This document shows positions 25,278 to 34,284 of a stretch of DNA of 64,000 bases, piece by piece. The stretch is from Cryobacterium sp. N22 (GTDB lineage Bacteria; Actinomycetota; Actinomycetes; Actinomycetales; Microbacteriaceae). The notes below the pieces were generated by a model. It ran no database searches, was not told the origin of the DNA, and saw only the letters and a program-made list of their open reading frames with translations. The stretch is from contig NZ_PJJP01000035.1 of assembly GCF_002929555.1 (NCBI RefSeq), positions 165,156-229,155 on the forward strand. The letters run 5' to 3'. Position 1 is the first letter of the stretch, and every line of letters starts with the position of its first letter. The translations under genes were made by a program, and so were the position numbers.

Positions 25278-27839
25278 ATGAAACGCGGTCGACTGCGCGT
25301 GCTGCTCGGCGCCGCCCCCGGCGTCGGCAAGACCTACAGCATGCTCGAAGAAGGCCGCCGACTGCAGGGCGAGGGTAAGGACGTGGTCGTCGCGGTCGTG
25401 GAAACCCACGGCCGCGCGGCCACCGCACTCATGGCCGAGGGCTTGGAGGTAGTGCCGCGGATGCTCGTGCGGCACCGCGGCATCGAGCTGAGCGATCTCG
25501 ACCTGGCCGCCGTGCTCGCCCGCCGGCCCGAGATCGCCCTGGTAGACGAGCTCGCGCACACCAACGCCCCCGGCTCGGTGCACACGAAGCGCTACCAGGA
25601 CGTGGAGGCACTGCTGGCGGCGGGCATCGACGTGATCTCGACAGTCAACATCCAGCACATCGAGTCTCTCAACGACGTCGTGCAGCAGATCACCGGGGTG
25701 CCTCAGCGCGAGACGCTGCCGGATGCGGTGCTGCGCGCCGCCGACCAGGTGGAGGTCATCGACCTGGCCCCGCAGGCGCTGCGCGACCGGCTGGCCGAGG
25801 GCAATGTCTACCCGGCGGCCCGCATCGACGCGGCCCTGTCGAACTACTTTCGGCTCGGTAACCTCACGGCGCTCCGTGAACTGGCGTTGCTCTGGCTGGC
25901 CGACGAGGTCGACACGGCGCTGCAGAGCTACCGGTCCGAGCACGGCATCTCGAACAAGTGGGAGGCCCGGGAACGCGTGGTCGTGGCGCTCACCGGCGGG
26001 CCGGAGGGCGACACCCTCATCCGCCGGGGCGCCCGCATCGCGGCCCGCTCGGCCGGCGGTGAGCTGATCGCCGCGCACGTGATCAGCCAGGACGGCCTGG
26101 CCACGCCGCATCCGGGAGCGCTGGCGGCCCAACGGGTGCTGGTGGAGGAGCTCGGCGGCAGCTATCACCAGGTGGTCGGCGACGATATCCCCCGCGCGCT
26201 TGTCGAGTTCGCCCGCGCCGCCAACGCCACCCAGCTTGTGATCGGCGTCAGCCGCCGCAACCGGCTCACCGCGGCACTGTCCGGGCCGGGCATCGGCAGC
26301 ACCATCACCCGCGAATCCGGCGACATCGACGTACACATCGTCACCCACTCCGCTGCAGGCGGCAAATTCGCGCTCCCCAGGCTCGGCGGTTCGCTCACCG
26401 TGCGGCGCCGGCTGGCCGGCTTCGCCCTAGCCCTGATCGGCGGGCCGCTGCTGACCTGGCTGCTCGTCAGCTTCCGCAGCGAGGAGTCCATCACCAGCGA
26501 CGTGCTCAGCTACCAGCTGCTCGTGGTGGTGGTCGCGCTCGTCGGCGGGCTCTGGCCGGCCTTGTTCGCGGCGTTGTTGTCCGGCCTCACCCTGGACTAC
26601 TTCCTGGTGCAGCCGCTGTACACGGTCACCGTGGCCGAGCCGCTGCACCTGTTCGCGCTCTCGCTCTATCTCGTCAACGCCCTACTGGTGAGCTACGTCG
26701 TGGACCAGGCGGCCCGGCGCACCCGCACGGCCCGGCGGGCAGCGGCCGAATCCGAGCTGCTGGCCACCGTGGCCGGCAGTGTGCTGCGCGGGGAGGACGC
26801 CCTGCAGGCGTTGGTCACCCGCACCCGCGAGGCGTTCGGCCTCGATCGGGTGCGGCTGCTCGTCGGCGGCGCGGTGCTGGTCGAGGCCAGCGGGACGGAT
26901 GCGGCGGATGGCGCGGATGCGGCTTCGGCTTCGGGCGTTTCGGCGGCCGCTCCCGCGACAACGGCCACGACCGTGCCCATCGGCACCCGGGCCAGCCTGG
27001 AGCTGTACGGACCCGACCTCGCGGCCTCCGAACGCCGACTGCTCAGCGTGATCGCAAGCCAGATCGACGCCGCCCTCGAGCACCGCGACCTCGCCCAGAC
27101 GGCCAGTGAGATCGGCCCGCTCGAGGAAGCCGACCGCATGCGCAGCGCCCTGCTCGCCGCCGTCGGCCACGACCTGCGCCGGCCCCTCGCCGCCGCGACC
27201 ACGGCCATCAGCGGACTGCGGGCCACCGACATCACCCTTCCCGAGAGCGACCGCACCGAGCTGCTGGCCACGGCCGGTGAAAGCCTGGACACCCTCGCCT
27301 CGCTCGTGACCAACCTGCTCGACGTGAGCCGGTTGCAAGCCGGCGCGTTGGCCGTGGCGCTGGGGCCCGTCGACCTCGCCGACGTGGTGCTGCCTGCCCT
27401 CGACGAGCTCGGCCTCGGTCCGGACACCGTGCAGCTCGACCTGCCGGGCGAGACCGCGCCGGTGCTCGCAGATCCCGGCCTGCTGCAACGCGCGGTGGTG
27501 AACCTGCTCACCAACGCCATCCGCTTCTCACCGGCCGGCACACCCGCCCGGGTGTCGGCCAGCCGGTTCGCCGACACCGTGCAGCTGCGGATCATGGACC
27601 AAGGACCCGGCATCCCGGCCGACCGGCGGGGCGACGTGTTCGTGCCGTTCCAGCGGCTCGGCGACACCGACAACGCCACCGGCCTCGGTCTGGGCCTGGC
27701 GCTGTCGAAGGGGTTCGTCGAGGGCATGGGCGGCACCCTCGAGGCCGACGACACCCCCGGCGGCGGGCTCACCATGGTGATCACGCTGCCGGCCGTGGTA
27801 TCCACCGCAGCCCCTGCCAGCGACGAGGTCAGCCCATGA
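25278..27839 (+). CDS. kdpD: KdpD, sensor histidine kinase for potassium
   Basis: The 853-aa kinase has an N-terminal KdpD domain with Walker A GAAPGVGKT (residues 11-19) and DELAHTNAPGS, a Usp-like domain (about 225-365), four helices (about 380-480), a GAF-like region with Ala/Asp repeats (DAADGADAASASG), and a kinase core with phospho-acceptor His631 in VGHDLRRPLAAA, N box LLTNAIRFS, and G boxes DQGPGIPA and GLGLGLALSKG. It senses low K+/turgor and phosphorylates KdpE. It overlaps kdpE by 4 bp. Confidence 0.96.
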   Translation: MKRGRLRVLLGAAPGVGKTYSMLEEGRRLQGEGKDVVVAVVETHGRAATALMAEGLEVVPRMLVRHRGIELSDLDLAAVLARRPEIALVDELAHTNAPGSVHTKRYQDVEALLAAGIDVISTVNIQHIESLNDVVQQITGVPQRETLPDAVLRAADQVEVIDLAPQALRDRLAEGNVYPAARIDAALSNYFRLGNLTALRELALLWLADEVDTALQSYRSEHGISNKWEARERVVVALTGGPEGDTLIRRGARIAARSAGGELIAAHVISQDGLATPHPGALAAQRVLVEELGGSYHQVVGDDIPRALVEFARAANATQLVIGVSRRNRLTAALSGPGIGSTITRESGDIDVHIVTHSAAGGKFALPRLGGSLTVRRRLAGFALALIGGPLLTWLLVSFRSEESITSDVLSYQLLVVVVALVGGLWPALFAALLSGLTLDYFLVQPLYTVTVAEPLHLFALSLYLVNALLVSYVVDQAARRTRTARRAAAESELLATVAGSVLRGEDALQALVTRTREAFGLDRVRLLVGGAVLVEASGTDAADGADAASASGVSAAAPATTATTVPIGTRASLELYGPDLAASERRLLSVIASQIDAALEHRDLAQTASEIGPLEEADRMRSALLAAVGHDLRRPLAAATTAISGLRATDITLPESDRTELLATAGESLDTLASLVTNLLDVSRLQAGALAVALGPVDLADVVLPALDELGLGPDTVQLDLPGETAPVLADPGLLQRAVVNLLTNAIRFSPAGTPARVSASRFADTVQLRIMDQGPGIPADRRGDVFVPFQRLGDTDNATGLGLGLALSKGFVEGMGGTLEADDTPGGGLTMVITLPAVVSTAAPASDEVSP

Positions 27840-28537
27840 GAATCCTGATCGCCGACGACGACCCGCAGATCCTGCGGGCCCTGCGCATCACCCTCGGCGC
27901 CCGCGGTTACGAGATCATCACCGCCCACGACGGCGTCACCGCGCTGGCGGCGGTCGTGGAGTACCACCCCGATCTGCTGATGCTCGACCTCGGCATGCCC
28001 ACCCTCGACGGCCTCGCCGTGATCGACTCGGTGAGGGCGTGGAACAGCGTGCCGATCCTGGTGGTGAGCGGCCGCAGCGGCGCCTCCGACAAGGTGGAGG
28101 CGCTAGACCGGGGCGCCGACGACTACGTCACCAAACCGTTCTCGATCGACGAGCTGCTGGCCCGCATCCGCGCCCTCACCCGCAGAATGCCAACCAGCGG
28201 CGACGAACCGGTGGTCACCTTCGGTAACATCACCGTGGACCTGCCGGCCAAGTCCATCGTGCGCGCCACGGCCGGCGGACTCGAACACGTGCGGCTGACC
28301 CCAACCGAGTGGCAGATCCTGGAACTGCTGCTGCGCACTCCGGGCAAACTGGTGAGCCGGCAATCGCTCTACGCCGAGGTCTGGGGCCAGCACAAGATGA
28401 CCGACACCGGCTACCTGCGGCTCTACCTGGCTCAGCTGCGTAAGAAGCTCGAGGCCGACCCGTCCCGGCCCCGCTACCTGCTCACCGAGGCCGGCATGGG
28501 TTACCGCTTCGCGCCCGACCCGCCCTCCGGCGCCTGA
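27836..28537 (+). CDS. kdpE: KdpE, OmpR-type response regulator
   Basis: The 233-aa protein has a receiver domain with acidic pocket ADDD (residues 6-9), phospho-acceptor Asp51 in LMLDLGMPTLDG, conserved Thr/Ser and Lys (KPFSIDELLARI), and an OmpR winged helix from about residue 130 (LTPTEWQILELLLR then TDTGYLRLYLAQLRKKLE). It activates the kdp promoter when phosphorylated by KdpD. No clear KdpE site is visible in the 172 bp before the operon. The 3' end is free. Confidence 0.96.
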   Translation: MRILIADDDPQILRALRITLGARGYEIITAHDGVTALAAVVEYHPDLLMLDLGMPTLDGLAVIDSVRAWNSVPILVVSGRSGASDKVEALDRGADDYVTKPFSIDELLARIRALTRRMPTSGDEPVVTFGNITVDLPAKSIVRATAGGLEHVRLTPTEWQILELLLRTPGKLVSRQSLYAEVWGQHKMTDTGYLRLYLAQLRKKLEADPSRPRYLLTEAGMGYRFAPDPPSGA

Positions 28538-28634
28538 GCCGGGCCGATGCCGAGCGGATGCGTTCGAGGGCTTGGGCGCTCCGCTCGTCGCTAGACTTCC
28601 AGAACGACGCGCCCCGGCGCGGATGGGGGATGTC

Positions 28635-29927
28635 ATGGTGACGACGGTGAGCGAGCACGAGTCCGACGCCCTGTTCAACGAGATTCTCGCTGACAGGCTG
28701 ATCAGCAGCCGGTTCCAACCCATCGTCGAGCTCGACTCCGGCACCGTCGTCGCCTATGAGGCCCTCAGCCGGGGTCCGGTCGACACCGTGTTCCACAATC
28801 CTGCCGCGCTCTTCGACCGCGCCCACGAGCTCGGCCGGGTCATCGACCTCGACCTGGCCTGCTGGCAGTCGAGCGTGCGCACCGCCACCGAACAGGGCTT
28901 CACCACCGCCCACACGCTCTTCGTCAATGTGGAGCCGGGATCGCTCGGCCGAGCCGACCTCACCGATGCGCCCCATCCGCCGGCCCCGGCCGTGCTCGAG
29001 GTCACCGAACGTGCCCTGATGAACGACCCGGCCGGACTCTTCTACGCCATCGACCGGGCCCGGGCGTTGGGGTACCGCATCGCCATCGACGACCTCGGCG
29101 CCGATCCGGCCTCGCTGGCTCTGCTCCCCCTGCTGGCCCCCGACCTGATCAAGCTCGACATGTCGCTCATCCGCGAGCGCCCCGACCAGGACGCCGCCCG
29201 GGTGATGAGCGCCGTCGCCGCACACGCCGAACGCACCGGGGCCGTGGTACTCGCCGAGGGCATCGAGACCGAGGAGCACCGGGTCACCGCTCGCGCGCTC
29301 GGGGCCGCCTACGGGCAGGGCTGGCTCTTCGGCCACCCGGTGGCCGAGGTGCCGAACGCCGCCGCACTTGCCGGGATCAGCTTTCCCGCCGGCCCCGCCG
29401 CCGCGCTACCGACGAGCGGCACCCCATACCAAGTGGTGGCGCCGCTGCGCACCCCGCGGTCGTCCAACCGCGCGCTGCTGGTGCAGATGAGCATCTTCCT
29501 GGAAGCCCGGGCTCTGGCCAGCGGCGACTCTGCCGTGGTGCTCTCGACGTTCCAGCACCACCCCAACCTCACCCCCGCGACCCGGCGACGCTACGACGCA
29601 CTCGCCGAGAAGGCCGGCCTGGTGGCGGTCTACATCGCCGGGGAGGCCGGGCTCGACGACGGCAGCGGCATCCGCGTGGCCCAGATCGACCCGGCCGACC
29701 CGTTGCTCGACGAATGGGACATCGTCGTGCTCACCGCGGATTTCGCCGCCGTCCTGGCCGCCCGCGAGGTCGATCCCCACAACCACGCCGAGGGCGCGTA
29801 CGAGTTCGTGCTCACCCACGACCGCGACCTCGCCACCGCCGCCGCCCTCACCCTGATCAACCGCCTCAGCTCACCGCATCCATCAGGGGACGGTCATACC
29901 GGGGGCGGCGCACCAGCAGGGAGCTGA
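28635..29927 (+). CDS. EAL-DICT protein, predicted c-di-GMP phosphodiesterase
   Basis: The 430-aa cytoplasmic protein has an EAL domain (residues about 12-240) with AYEALSRG, NVEPGSL, EVTERAL, IDDLGAD, IKLDMSLI, AEGIETEEH and GQGWLFGHP, so the metal- and GMP-binding residues look intact (E-A-L, DD, K, E). A C-terminal DICT-type sensor domain (about 270-410: LVQMSIFLEARALASGDSAV, TRRRYDALAEKA) follows, a pair typical of light/c-di-GMP input proteins. ATG at 28635 follows GGGGA. Its last 62 bp overlap the convergent peptidase gene. Confidence 0.88.
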   Translation: MVTTVSEHESDALFNEILADRLISSRFQPIVELDSGTVVAYEALSRGPVDTVFHNPAALFDRAHELGRVIDLDLACWQSSVRTATEQGFTTAHTLFVNVEPGSLGRADLTDAPHPPAPAVLEVTERALMNDPAGLFYAIDRARALGYRIAIDDLGADPASLALLPLLAPDLIKLDMSLIRERPDQDAARVMSAVAAHAERTGAVVLAEGIETEEHRVTARALGAAYGQGWLFGHPVAEVPNAAALAGISFPAGPAAALPTSGTPYQVVAPLRTPRSSNRALLVQMSIFLEARALASGDSAVVLSTFQHHPNLTPATRRRYDALAEKAGLVAVYIAGEAGLDDGSGIRVAQIDPADPLLDEWDIVVLTADFAAVLAAREVDPHNHAEGAYEFVLTHDRDLATAAALTLINRLSSPHPSGDGHTGGGAPAGS

Positions 29928-30633
29928 CGTCTCCGGCGACGTTCCGCGGCGCGCGTCCGCGTTCGAACAGGATGCCCGGGCCGGCCGGGAGCAGGTTCGC
30001 CGAGCCGCCGCCGACCACGGCGAGGGCGCAGGCCAGCGTCGACGTGACACTGAGGTGGGTGCCCTCGCGCAGACCCAGGACCGGCACGTCGTTCTCATCG
30101 AGGAACTCCGTCAGCCGGGACTCGCGGGAGTCCCCGGTGTTCACGCCGGACGTGTCGGTATCGACGTAGTGCGGGTTGATCTGGAACGGCACCAGGCCGA
30201 GAGCATCGAACGACTCCGGCTGCACGATGGGCATGTCATTGGTGGTGCGAATGCTGGGCGCGGTGATGGTGGCGCCGGCGCTGGAGCCCAGGTAGGGCAG
30301 ACCGTTCTGCACCCGGGCGCGGATGACCGGTATCAGGCCGAGTCGCTGCAGGGCGGCGAGCAGACGGAAGGTGTTGCCGCCGCCGACGAACAGCGCCTGC
30401 GCGGACGCGACAGCGGCGACCGGATCGGCCGCCTCGTGCAGGCCGCGCACCGCGATGCCGTGCGGCTCGAGGGTGGCCCGCACCGATGCTGTGTACGCAT
30501 CGAGGTCGCCGCCCGCGAAGGGCACAAAGGTGACCTCGGTCACTCCGTGCAGGAAGGCGAGCACCTCGGGCAGTGCGTGCTCGAGGTAGCCGTGGCCGGG
30601 GCTGGTGCAGTTGGCAAGGAGGAGCAGTTGCAT
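29866..30633 (-). CDS. pepE: Peptidase E (S51), Asp-specific dipeptidase
   Basis: The 255-aa protein matches family S51: LFVGGGNTFRLL, nucleophile Ser in YLGSSAGATI (about residue 121), the FQINPHYVD loop that carries the catalytic His, and LREGTHLSV. It cleaves N-terminal Asp-X dipeptides in the cytoplasm. The start is supported by GGAAGGA and a leader of MQLLLLANC; the longer frame to 30897 is not used. The 3' end overlaps the EAL gene on the other strand by 62 bp, an unusually long convergent overlap. Confidence 0.93.
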   Translation of the reverse strand: MQLLLLANCTSPGHGYLEHALPEVLAFLHGVTEVTFVPFAGGDLDAYTASVRATLEPHGIAVRGLHEAADPVAAVASAQALFVGGGNTFRLLAALQRLGLIPVIRARVQNGLPYLGSSAGATITAPSIRTTNDMPIVQPESFDALGLVPFQINPHYVDTDTSGVNTGDSRESRLTEFLDENDVPVLGLREGTHLSVTSTLACALAVVGGGSANLLPAGPGILFERGRAPRNVAGDVSSLLVRRPRYDRPLMDAVS

Positions 30634-30793
30634 GGGGTCCTTCCAATCGGGATGGTTTCGCTGGCACGCTCGACGGGAGACCCGAGGCGGCCCATTCCGT
30701 CGCTCGAATGGTGATCCTACCTCTGTCCGCGGAAGGCCCCGGGAAGCCCGGGTTCCTAGGATGGGAGCACGCCCATCGACCACGGAGGTCATC

Positions 30794-31684
30794 ATGTCTG
30801 CCATCGACCCGCAACTGCCCGCGCTACCGTCATCCGTCGAACTGGGGATCGGCCAGGGTGGCCTCCCCGTGGCCCGGGTGTTCGCCCGCGCCGGCACCGC
30901 CGAGATCTACCTCCGCGGCGCCCACGTGAGCGCCTGGGCGCCCACCGGCGGCAGCCCGGTGATCTGGATGAGCGAGCAGAGCGAATACGCACCGGGGGTG
31001 CCGCTGCGCGGAGGCGTGCCGATCTGCTTCCCCTGGTTCGGCGCGCACCCCACGGATGCCACCGCCCCCTCGCACGGGTTCGCCCGCCTGGCCGACTGGC
31101 GGCTCGCCGAGGCGCGCGACGCCGGCGATGACGTGGTGCTGGTCTTCGTGCTCACCGACACCGAAGCCACCCGGGCGTCGGCCTGGCCGCACCGGTTCGA
31201 GGCGCGGTACACGGTCACCGTCGGCGCCCAGTTGTCGCTCTCGCTGCAGGTCACCAACCGCGACGACGTGCAGCTGAGCTTCGAGGAGGCCCTGCACACC
31301 TACCTCGGCGTCGCCGACATCCGCCAGACCGCGGTGTCGGGCCTGGAAGGCGCCCCGTTCACCGACCGCCTCACCGGCCCGTGCCCCGCCGAGAGCGAGC
31401 CGGTGCGCTTCGACGCCGAAACCGACCGGATCTACCTGAACACCACGGCTGCCACGACGGTGACGGATGCCGCGACCGGCCGGCAGATCACCATCACCAA
31501 GCAGGGCTCGGCGAGCACCGTCGTGTGGAACCCGTGGATCGACAAGGCCGCCTCGATGGCGGACTTCGGCGACAACGAGTACACCGGCATGGTGTGCCTG
31601 GAGACCTGCAACATCCGTGACAACACGATCACCCTGGCCCCGGGCGCCGGCCACGAGATGAGCGTGCGCTACTCGGTGGCCTGA
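30794..31684 (+). CDS. D-hexose-6-phosphate mutarotase (YeaD-type)
   Basis: The 296-aa beta-sandwich protein carries the YeaD/aldose-1-epimerase-like pattern: GAHVSAWAPTGG, GVPICFPWFG, PSHGFARLADWRLA, FEEALHTYLGV and VCLETCNI. Catalytic His and Glu are in HGFAR and ALHTYL/LETC. It interconverts anomers of glucose-6-phosphate. A GGAGGT ribosome-binding site lies 5 nt before ATG 30794. The extended frame to 30605 is the shadow of the divergent peptidase promoter region. Confidence 0.9.
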   Translation: MSAIDPQLPALPSSVELGIGQGGLPVARVFARAGTAEIYLRGAHVSAWAPTGGSPVIWMSEQSEYAPGVPLRGGVPICFPWFGAHPTDATAPSHGFARLADWRLAEARDAGDDVVLVFVLTDTEATRASAWPHRFEARYTVTVGAQLSLSLQVTNRDDVQLSFEEALHTYLGVADIRQTAVSGLEGAPFTDRLTGPCPAESEPVRFDAETDRIYLNTTAATTVTDAATGRQITITKQGSASTVVWNPWIDKAASMADFGDNEYTGMVCLETCNIRDNTITLAPGAGHEMSVRYSVA

Positions 31685-31724
31685 GCCCGGGGCGCGGGCG
31701 GCGGATGCGGACCGGCGCGCATGC

Positions 31725-31792
31725 GGTGTGCGGGGTAGGCGCCGCTGTGCGGGTGGCGCGCCACCCGCACAGCGGCGCGTTGCCCGCATACC
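31725..31792. repeat. Intergenic palindrome, copy C, perfect 40-bp core
   Basis: The core 31739-31778 is a perfect 40-bp palindrome with no loop (arms GCGCCGCTGTGCGGGTGGCG and its complement). Partly matched arms (GGTGTGCGGG/CCCGCATACC) extend it to 68 bp. It lies in the 182-bp convergent gap between the mutarotase and the lipoprotein gene. Size and nested structure match copies A, B and D. Confidence 0.8.
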
Positions 31793-31866
31793 TCTGAACG
31801 AACGCCGCGAGCAGCGCCCCGCAGCCCACACCCGTGCGGTCCGGCGCCCCACGGGGAGGCGCCGCG

Positions 31867-32184
31867 TCAGCCCTTGCGGCCCGGCGTGGCGTAGCCGCCG
31901 GCGCTCGCGGGGCCGCCGAAGGCGATGGCCACCCCGATCATGAAGCCGAAGTTGTACCAGTTGCCGTCGTTTCGCACCTCGTAGATGTTCACCTCGGCGT
32001 TGAACAGCGAGACGATGAACGTGATCGGGCTGATGAAGCCCTGCCACAGGCCCAGCCAGAAACCCGCCAGCTCATCGGGCGGCACCGTGGCCGGCACGTC
32101 GTTGGCGCCCGGCGCGCATCCGGTCAGCACCAGCGCCGCCAGCACGACCACCGCGGCGAGCGCCGCGACCCTCGACCTGCCCAT
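31867..32184 (-). CDS. Small membrane-anchored lipoprotein, YidC-like N-terminus absent
   Basis: The 105-aa protein has a signal with lipobox LVLTGCAPG (Cys about residue 22), then a membrane-friendly segment ELAGFWLGLWQGFISPITFI, NDGNWYNFGFMIGVAIAFGG and a Gly-rich end. The WLGLWQGFISPITF-type helix recalls small actinobacterial membrane proteins next to stress genes, but I cannot name a family. The start has an excellent AGGAGG site 4 nt away. It is alone in its transcription unit. Confidence 0.7.
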   Translation of the reverse strand: MGRSRVAALAAVVVLAALVLTGCAPGANDVPATVPPDELAGFWLGLWQGFISPITFIVSLFNAEVNIYEVRNDGNWYNFGFMIGVAIAFGGPASAGGYATPGRKG

Positions 32185-32360
32185 GATTCCTCCTGGAGCG
32201 GCCGCTCGACCCACGGCAGGCGCCGCGCGCCGGCCTGCCGACGTCGCACACGGTAGGCGCGCTCCCCCTCGCCAGCAAGGTGCCCGGGCCGGAGCCTGGC
32301 GAGGCCACCCCCGGGGCCAGAGCCGGAATTCTGCGGCCGGTCACGTCGTTGTCTTCCGTG

Positions 32361-33494
32361 ATGCCTACTTCCAGCGACGCCCTGCCCGTTCCAGATTCCG
32401 CCACCGCCGGCCCCGCCGGCACCCCGAACCGGCCCGGCCGCACCGCCCTGGTCGCCGGCGCCAGCGGCATCGCCGGGTCCGCCCTGGTGGACCTGCTCAC
32501 CGCCGAGGGCTGGAGCGTTCTCGCCCTCTCCCGCACACCCGTCGCCGCACGCCCCGGCGTGATCCCGGTGAGCGCGGACCTCCGCTCCGTCGACTCGTTG
32601 CGCACCGCCCTGGCCGCACACACGCCCACCCACGTGTTCTTCACCGCGTGGCTCCGACAGGACACCGAGGCCGAGAACATCACGGTCAACTCCGCCATGG
32701 TGCGCGACCTGCTCACCGCCCTGGCCGACGCCCCGGTGCAGCACGTGGCCCTGATGACCGGGCTCAAGCAGTACCTCGGCCCGTTCGAGGCCTACGGCCA
32801 GGGCGAGGTGCCCGACACCCCGTTCCACGAGGACGAACCGCGCCTGTCGGTGGAGAACTTCTACTACGCGCAGGAGGACGAACTCTGGGCCGCCGCCCGG
32901 GCTCGCGGCTTCACCTGGTCGGTGCACCGCGCCCACACCGTGATCGGCCACGCCGTCGGCAACGCCATGAACATGGGCTCCACCCTCGCCGTCTACGCCG
33001 CCATCTGCAAGGAACTGGACCGCCCGTTCACCTTCCCCGGCTCCGAGACCCAGTGGAACGGCGTGACCGACATGACCGACGCCGCCCTGCTCGCCGACCA
33101 GATGGTCTGGGCCGCCACCACCCCGGCCGCCGCCGACACCGCCTTCAACATCGTCAATGGCGACACCTTCCGCTGGCGCTGGCTCTGGCCACGGCTGGCC
33201 GCGCACTTCGGCGTCGAGCCGGAGGGCTTCATCGACGCGCCTCGTCCGCTCGAAACCCAGATGGCGGATGCCCAGCCGGTCTGGGATGCCATCGTGGCCA
33301 AGCACGGCCTCGTGGAGGGCGACCTGACCCGGCTGGCGTCCTGGTGGCACAGCGACGCCGACCTCGGCCGCACCATGGAGGTGTTCGCCGACATGGGGCG
33401 CAGCCGGGCGGCGGGCTTCACCGGTTACCGCAACACCGAGCGGGCGTTCCTGGAGCTGTTCGACAGGTACCGCGCCGAGCGTCTCATCCCCTGA
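32361..33494 (+). CDS. PRISE-like NAD(P)-dependent reductase/epimerase
   Basis: The 377-aa SDR protein has the nucleotide loop GASGIAGSAL near residue 36, then the PRISE (progesterone 5-beta-reductase/iridoid synthase-like) motifs ALMTGLKQYLGPFEAYGQ, FHEDEPRLSVENFYYAQED and SVHRAHTVIGHAVGNAMN. The conserved Lys and Tyr of these motifs replace the usual SDR YxxxK. Bacterial members reduce enones or unknown ketones. ATG at 32361 is chosen; 27 extra residues in the longer frame look non-coding. Confidence 0.88.
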   Translation: MPTSSDALPVPDSATAGPAGTPNRPGRTALVAGASGIAGSALVDLLTAEGWSVLALSRTPVAARPGVIPVSADLRSVDSLRTALAAHTPTHVFFTAWLRQDTEAENITVNSAMVRDLLTALADAPVQHVALMTGLKQYLGPFEAYGQGEVPDTPFHEDEPRLSVENFYYAQEDELWAAARARGFTWSVHRAHTVIGHAVGNAMNMGSTLAVYAAICKELDRPFTFPGSETQWNGVTDMTDAALLADQMVWAATTPAAADTAFNIVNGDTFRWRWLWPRLAAHFGVEPEGFIDAPRPLETQMADAQPVWDAIVAKHGLVEGDLTRLASWWHSDADLGRTMEVFADMGRSRAAGFTGYRNTERAFLELFDRYRAERLIP

Positions 33495-33533
33495 GCGGAT
33501 CCGCCGGCGACGACCGGCCGTTAGCCTCGAAGC

Positions 33534-33899
33534 ATGATCATCTCGGCAATCGTTTTCATGCTCGGGGGAATCCTGGTGGCGGCGGTCAGCGAGGCTGCCG
33601 CCCGCGGGCGCCTGGGCATCAACTCGGTGGCGGGCATCCGCACCCGCGCCCTGATGATGTCAGATGAGGCCTGGACCGCCGGCCACAAGGCCGCCCGCAT
33701 CCCGATCGGCCTGGCCGGCCTGGTCATGTTCCTAGCGGGCGCGGCCACCCTCCTGCTGCGTCCACACGAGGACGCGACCCGAACCCTCGTGCTCGCCTCC
33801 GCTGCCGCGGCACTGCTCCTGGTGCTGATCGGGGCGGCCGTGGCGACACCGGCCGCCAACCGCGCGCTCGTGCAAGCCGATGAGGACGAGCACCACTAG
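33534..33899 (+). CDS. SdpI-family membrane protein
   Basis: The 121-aa protein has three helices, the GINSVAGIRTRALMMSDEAW motif and ATPAANRAL, typical of the short SdpI/YhfL-like family, which in Bacillus gives immunity to a killing factor and elsewhere is of unknown use. ATG 33534 fits a leaderless mRNA: TAGCCT lies at 33522-33527, 6 nt upstream. The acidic C-terminal tail (QADEDEHH) is cytoplasmic. Nothing near it is a toxin gene. Confidence 0.85.
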   Translation: MIISAIVFMLGGILVAAVSEAAARGRLGINSVAGIRTRALMMSDEAWTAGHKAARIPIGLAGLVMFLAGAATLLLRPHEDATRTLVLASAAAALLLVLIGAAVATPAANRALVQADEDEHH

Positions 33900-33918
33900 C
33901 TGCAGCGCCACTCGGAGC

Positions 33919-34221
33919 TCAGGAGGCCAGTCTCTCGGCTGTTCCCGCGCCGGTGCCGGCCGGCTCGGCAGCGTGGTCTGACCGGTTGATCTCGGCCCAC
34001 ACGTCATCGAGGGACAGGCCGAGAACCTCGGCGATCGCCGCGATGGTCGGAAAGGCCGGGGTCGCGATGCGGCCCGATTCGATCTTCCGAAGCGTCTCCG
34101 GAGACACGCCGGCAGCCAGCGCGGTGTGCAGCATCGAGCGCTCGCCCCTGGCGGAGCGCAGCAGGGCGCCGAGGCGCGCTCCGCGCTGGAGCTCGGCGGG
34201 GGTGAGCGGCAACCTGACCAT
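33919..34221 (-). CDS. XRE-type HTH regulator, divergent from methionine aminopeptidase
   Basis: The 100-aa protein has a Cro/C1-type HTH over residues 13-70: LGALLRSARGERSMLHTALA then SPETLRKIESGRIATPAFPT and LGLSLDDVWAEI. It would bind DNA as a dimer. I choose ATG 34221 (MVRLPLTPAEL) because TAGAAT lies 7 nt upstream (34229-34234), which suits a leaderless mRNA; ATG 34230 would add MGV. It diverges from the map gene with an inverted repeat between them, so it probably controls that gene and itself. Confidence 0.83.
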   Translation of the reverse strand: MVRLPLTPAELQRGARLGALLRSARGERSMLHTALAAGVSPETLRKIESGRIATPAFPTIAAIAEVLGLSLDDVWAEINRSDHAAEPAGTGAGTAERLAS

Positions 34222-34232
34222 GACACCCATTC

Positions 34233-34254
34233 TACCGGGATAATATGGCCGGTA
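34233..34254. promoter_or_regulatory. Inverted repeat between XRE gene and map, likely operator
   Basis: TACCGG (34233-34238) and CCGGTA (34249-34254) flank 10 bp, GATAATATGG. The repeat touches the minus-strand -10 TAGAAT (34229-34234) and the plus-strand -10 TATAGT (34253-34258). A regulator bound here would hinder both promoters. The match to the XRE gene is inferred from position only. Confidence 0.7.
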
Positions 34255-34284
34255 TAGTTATTGGTTCCACGAGAAAGGCACCGC

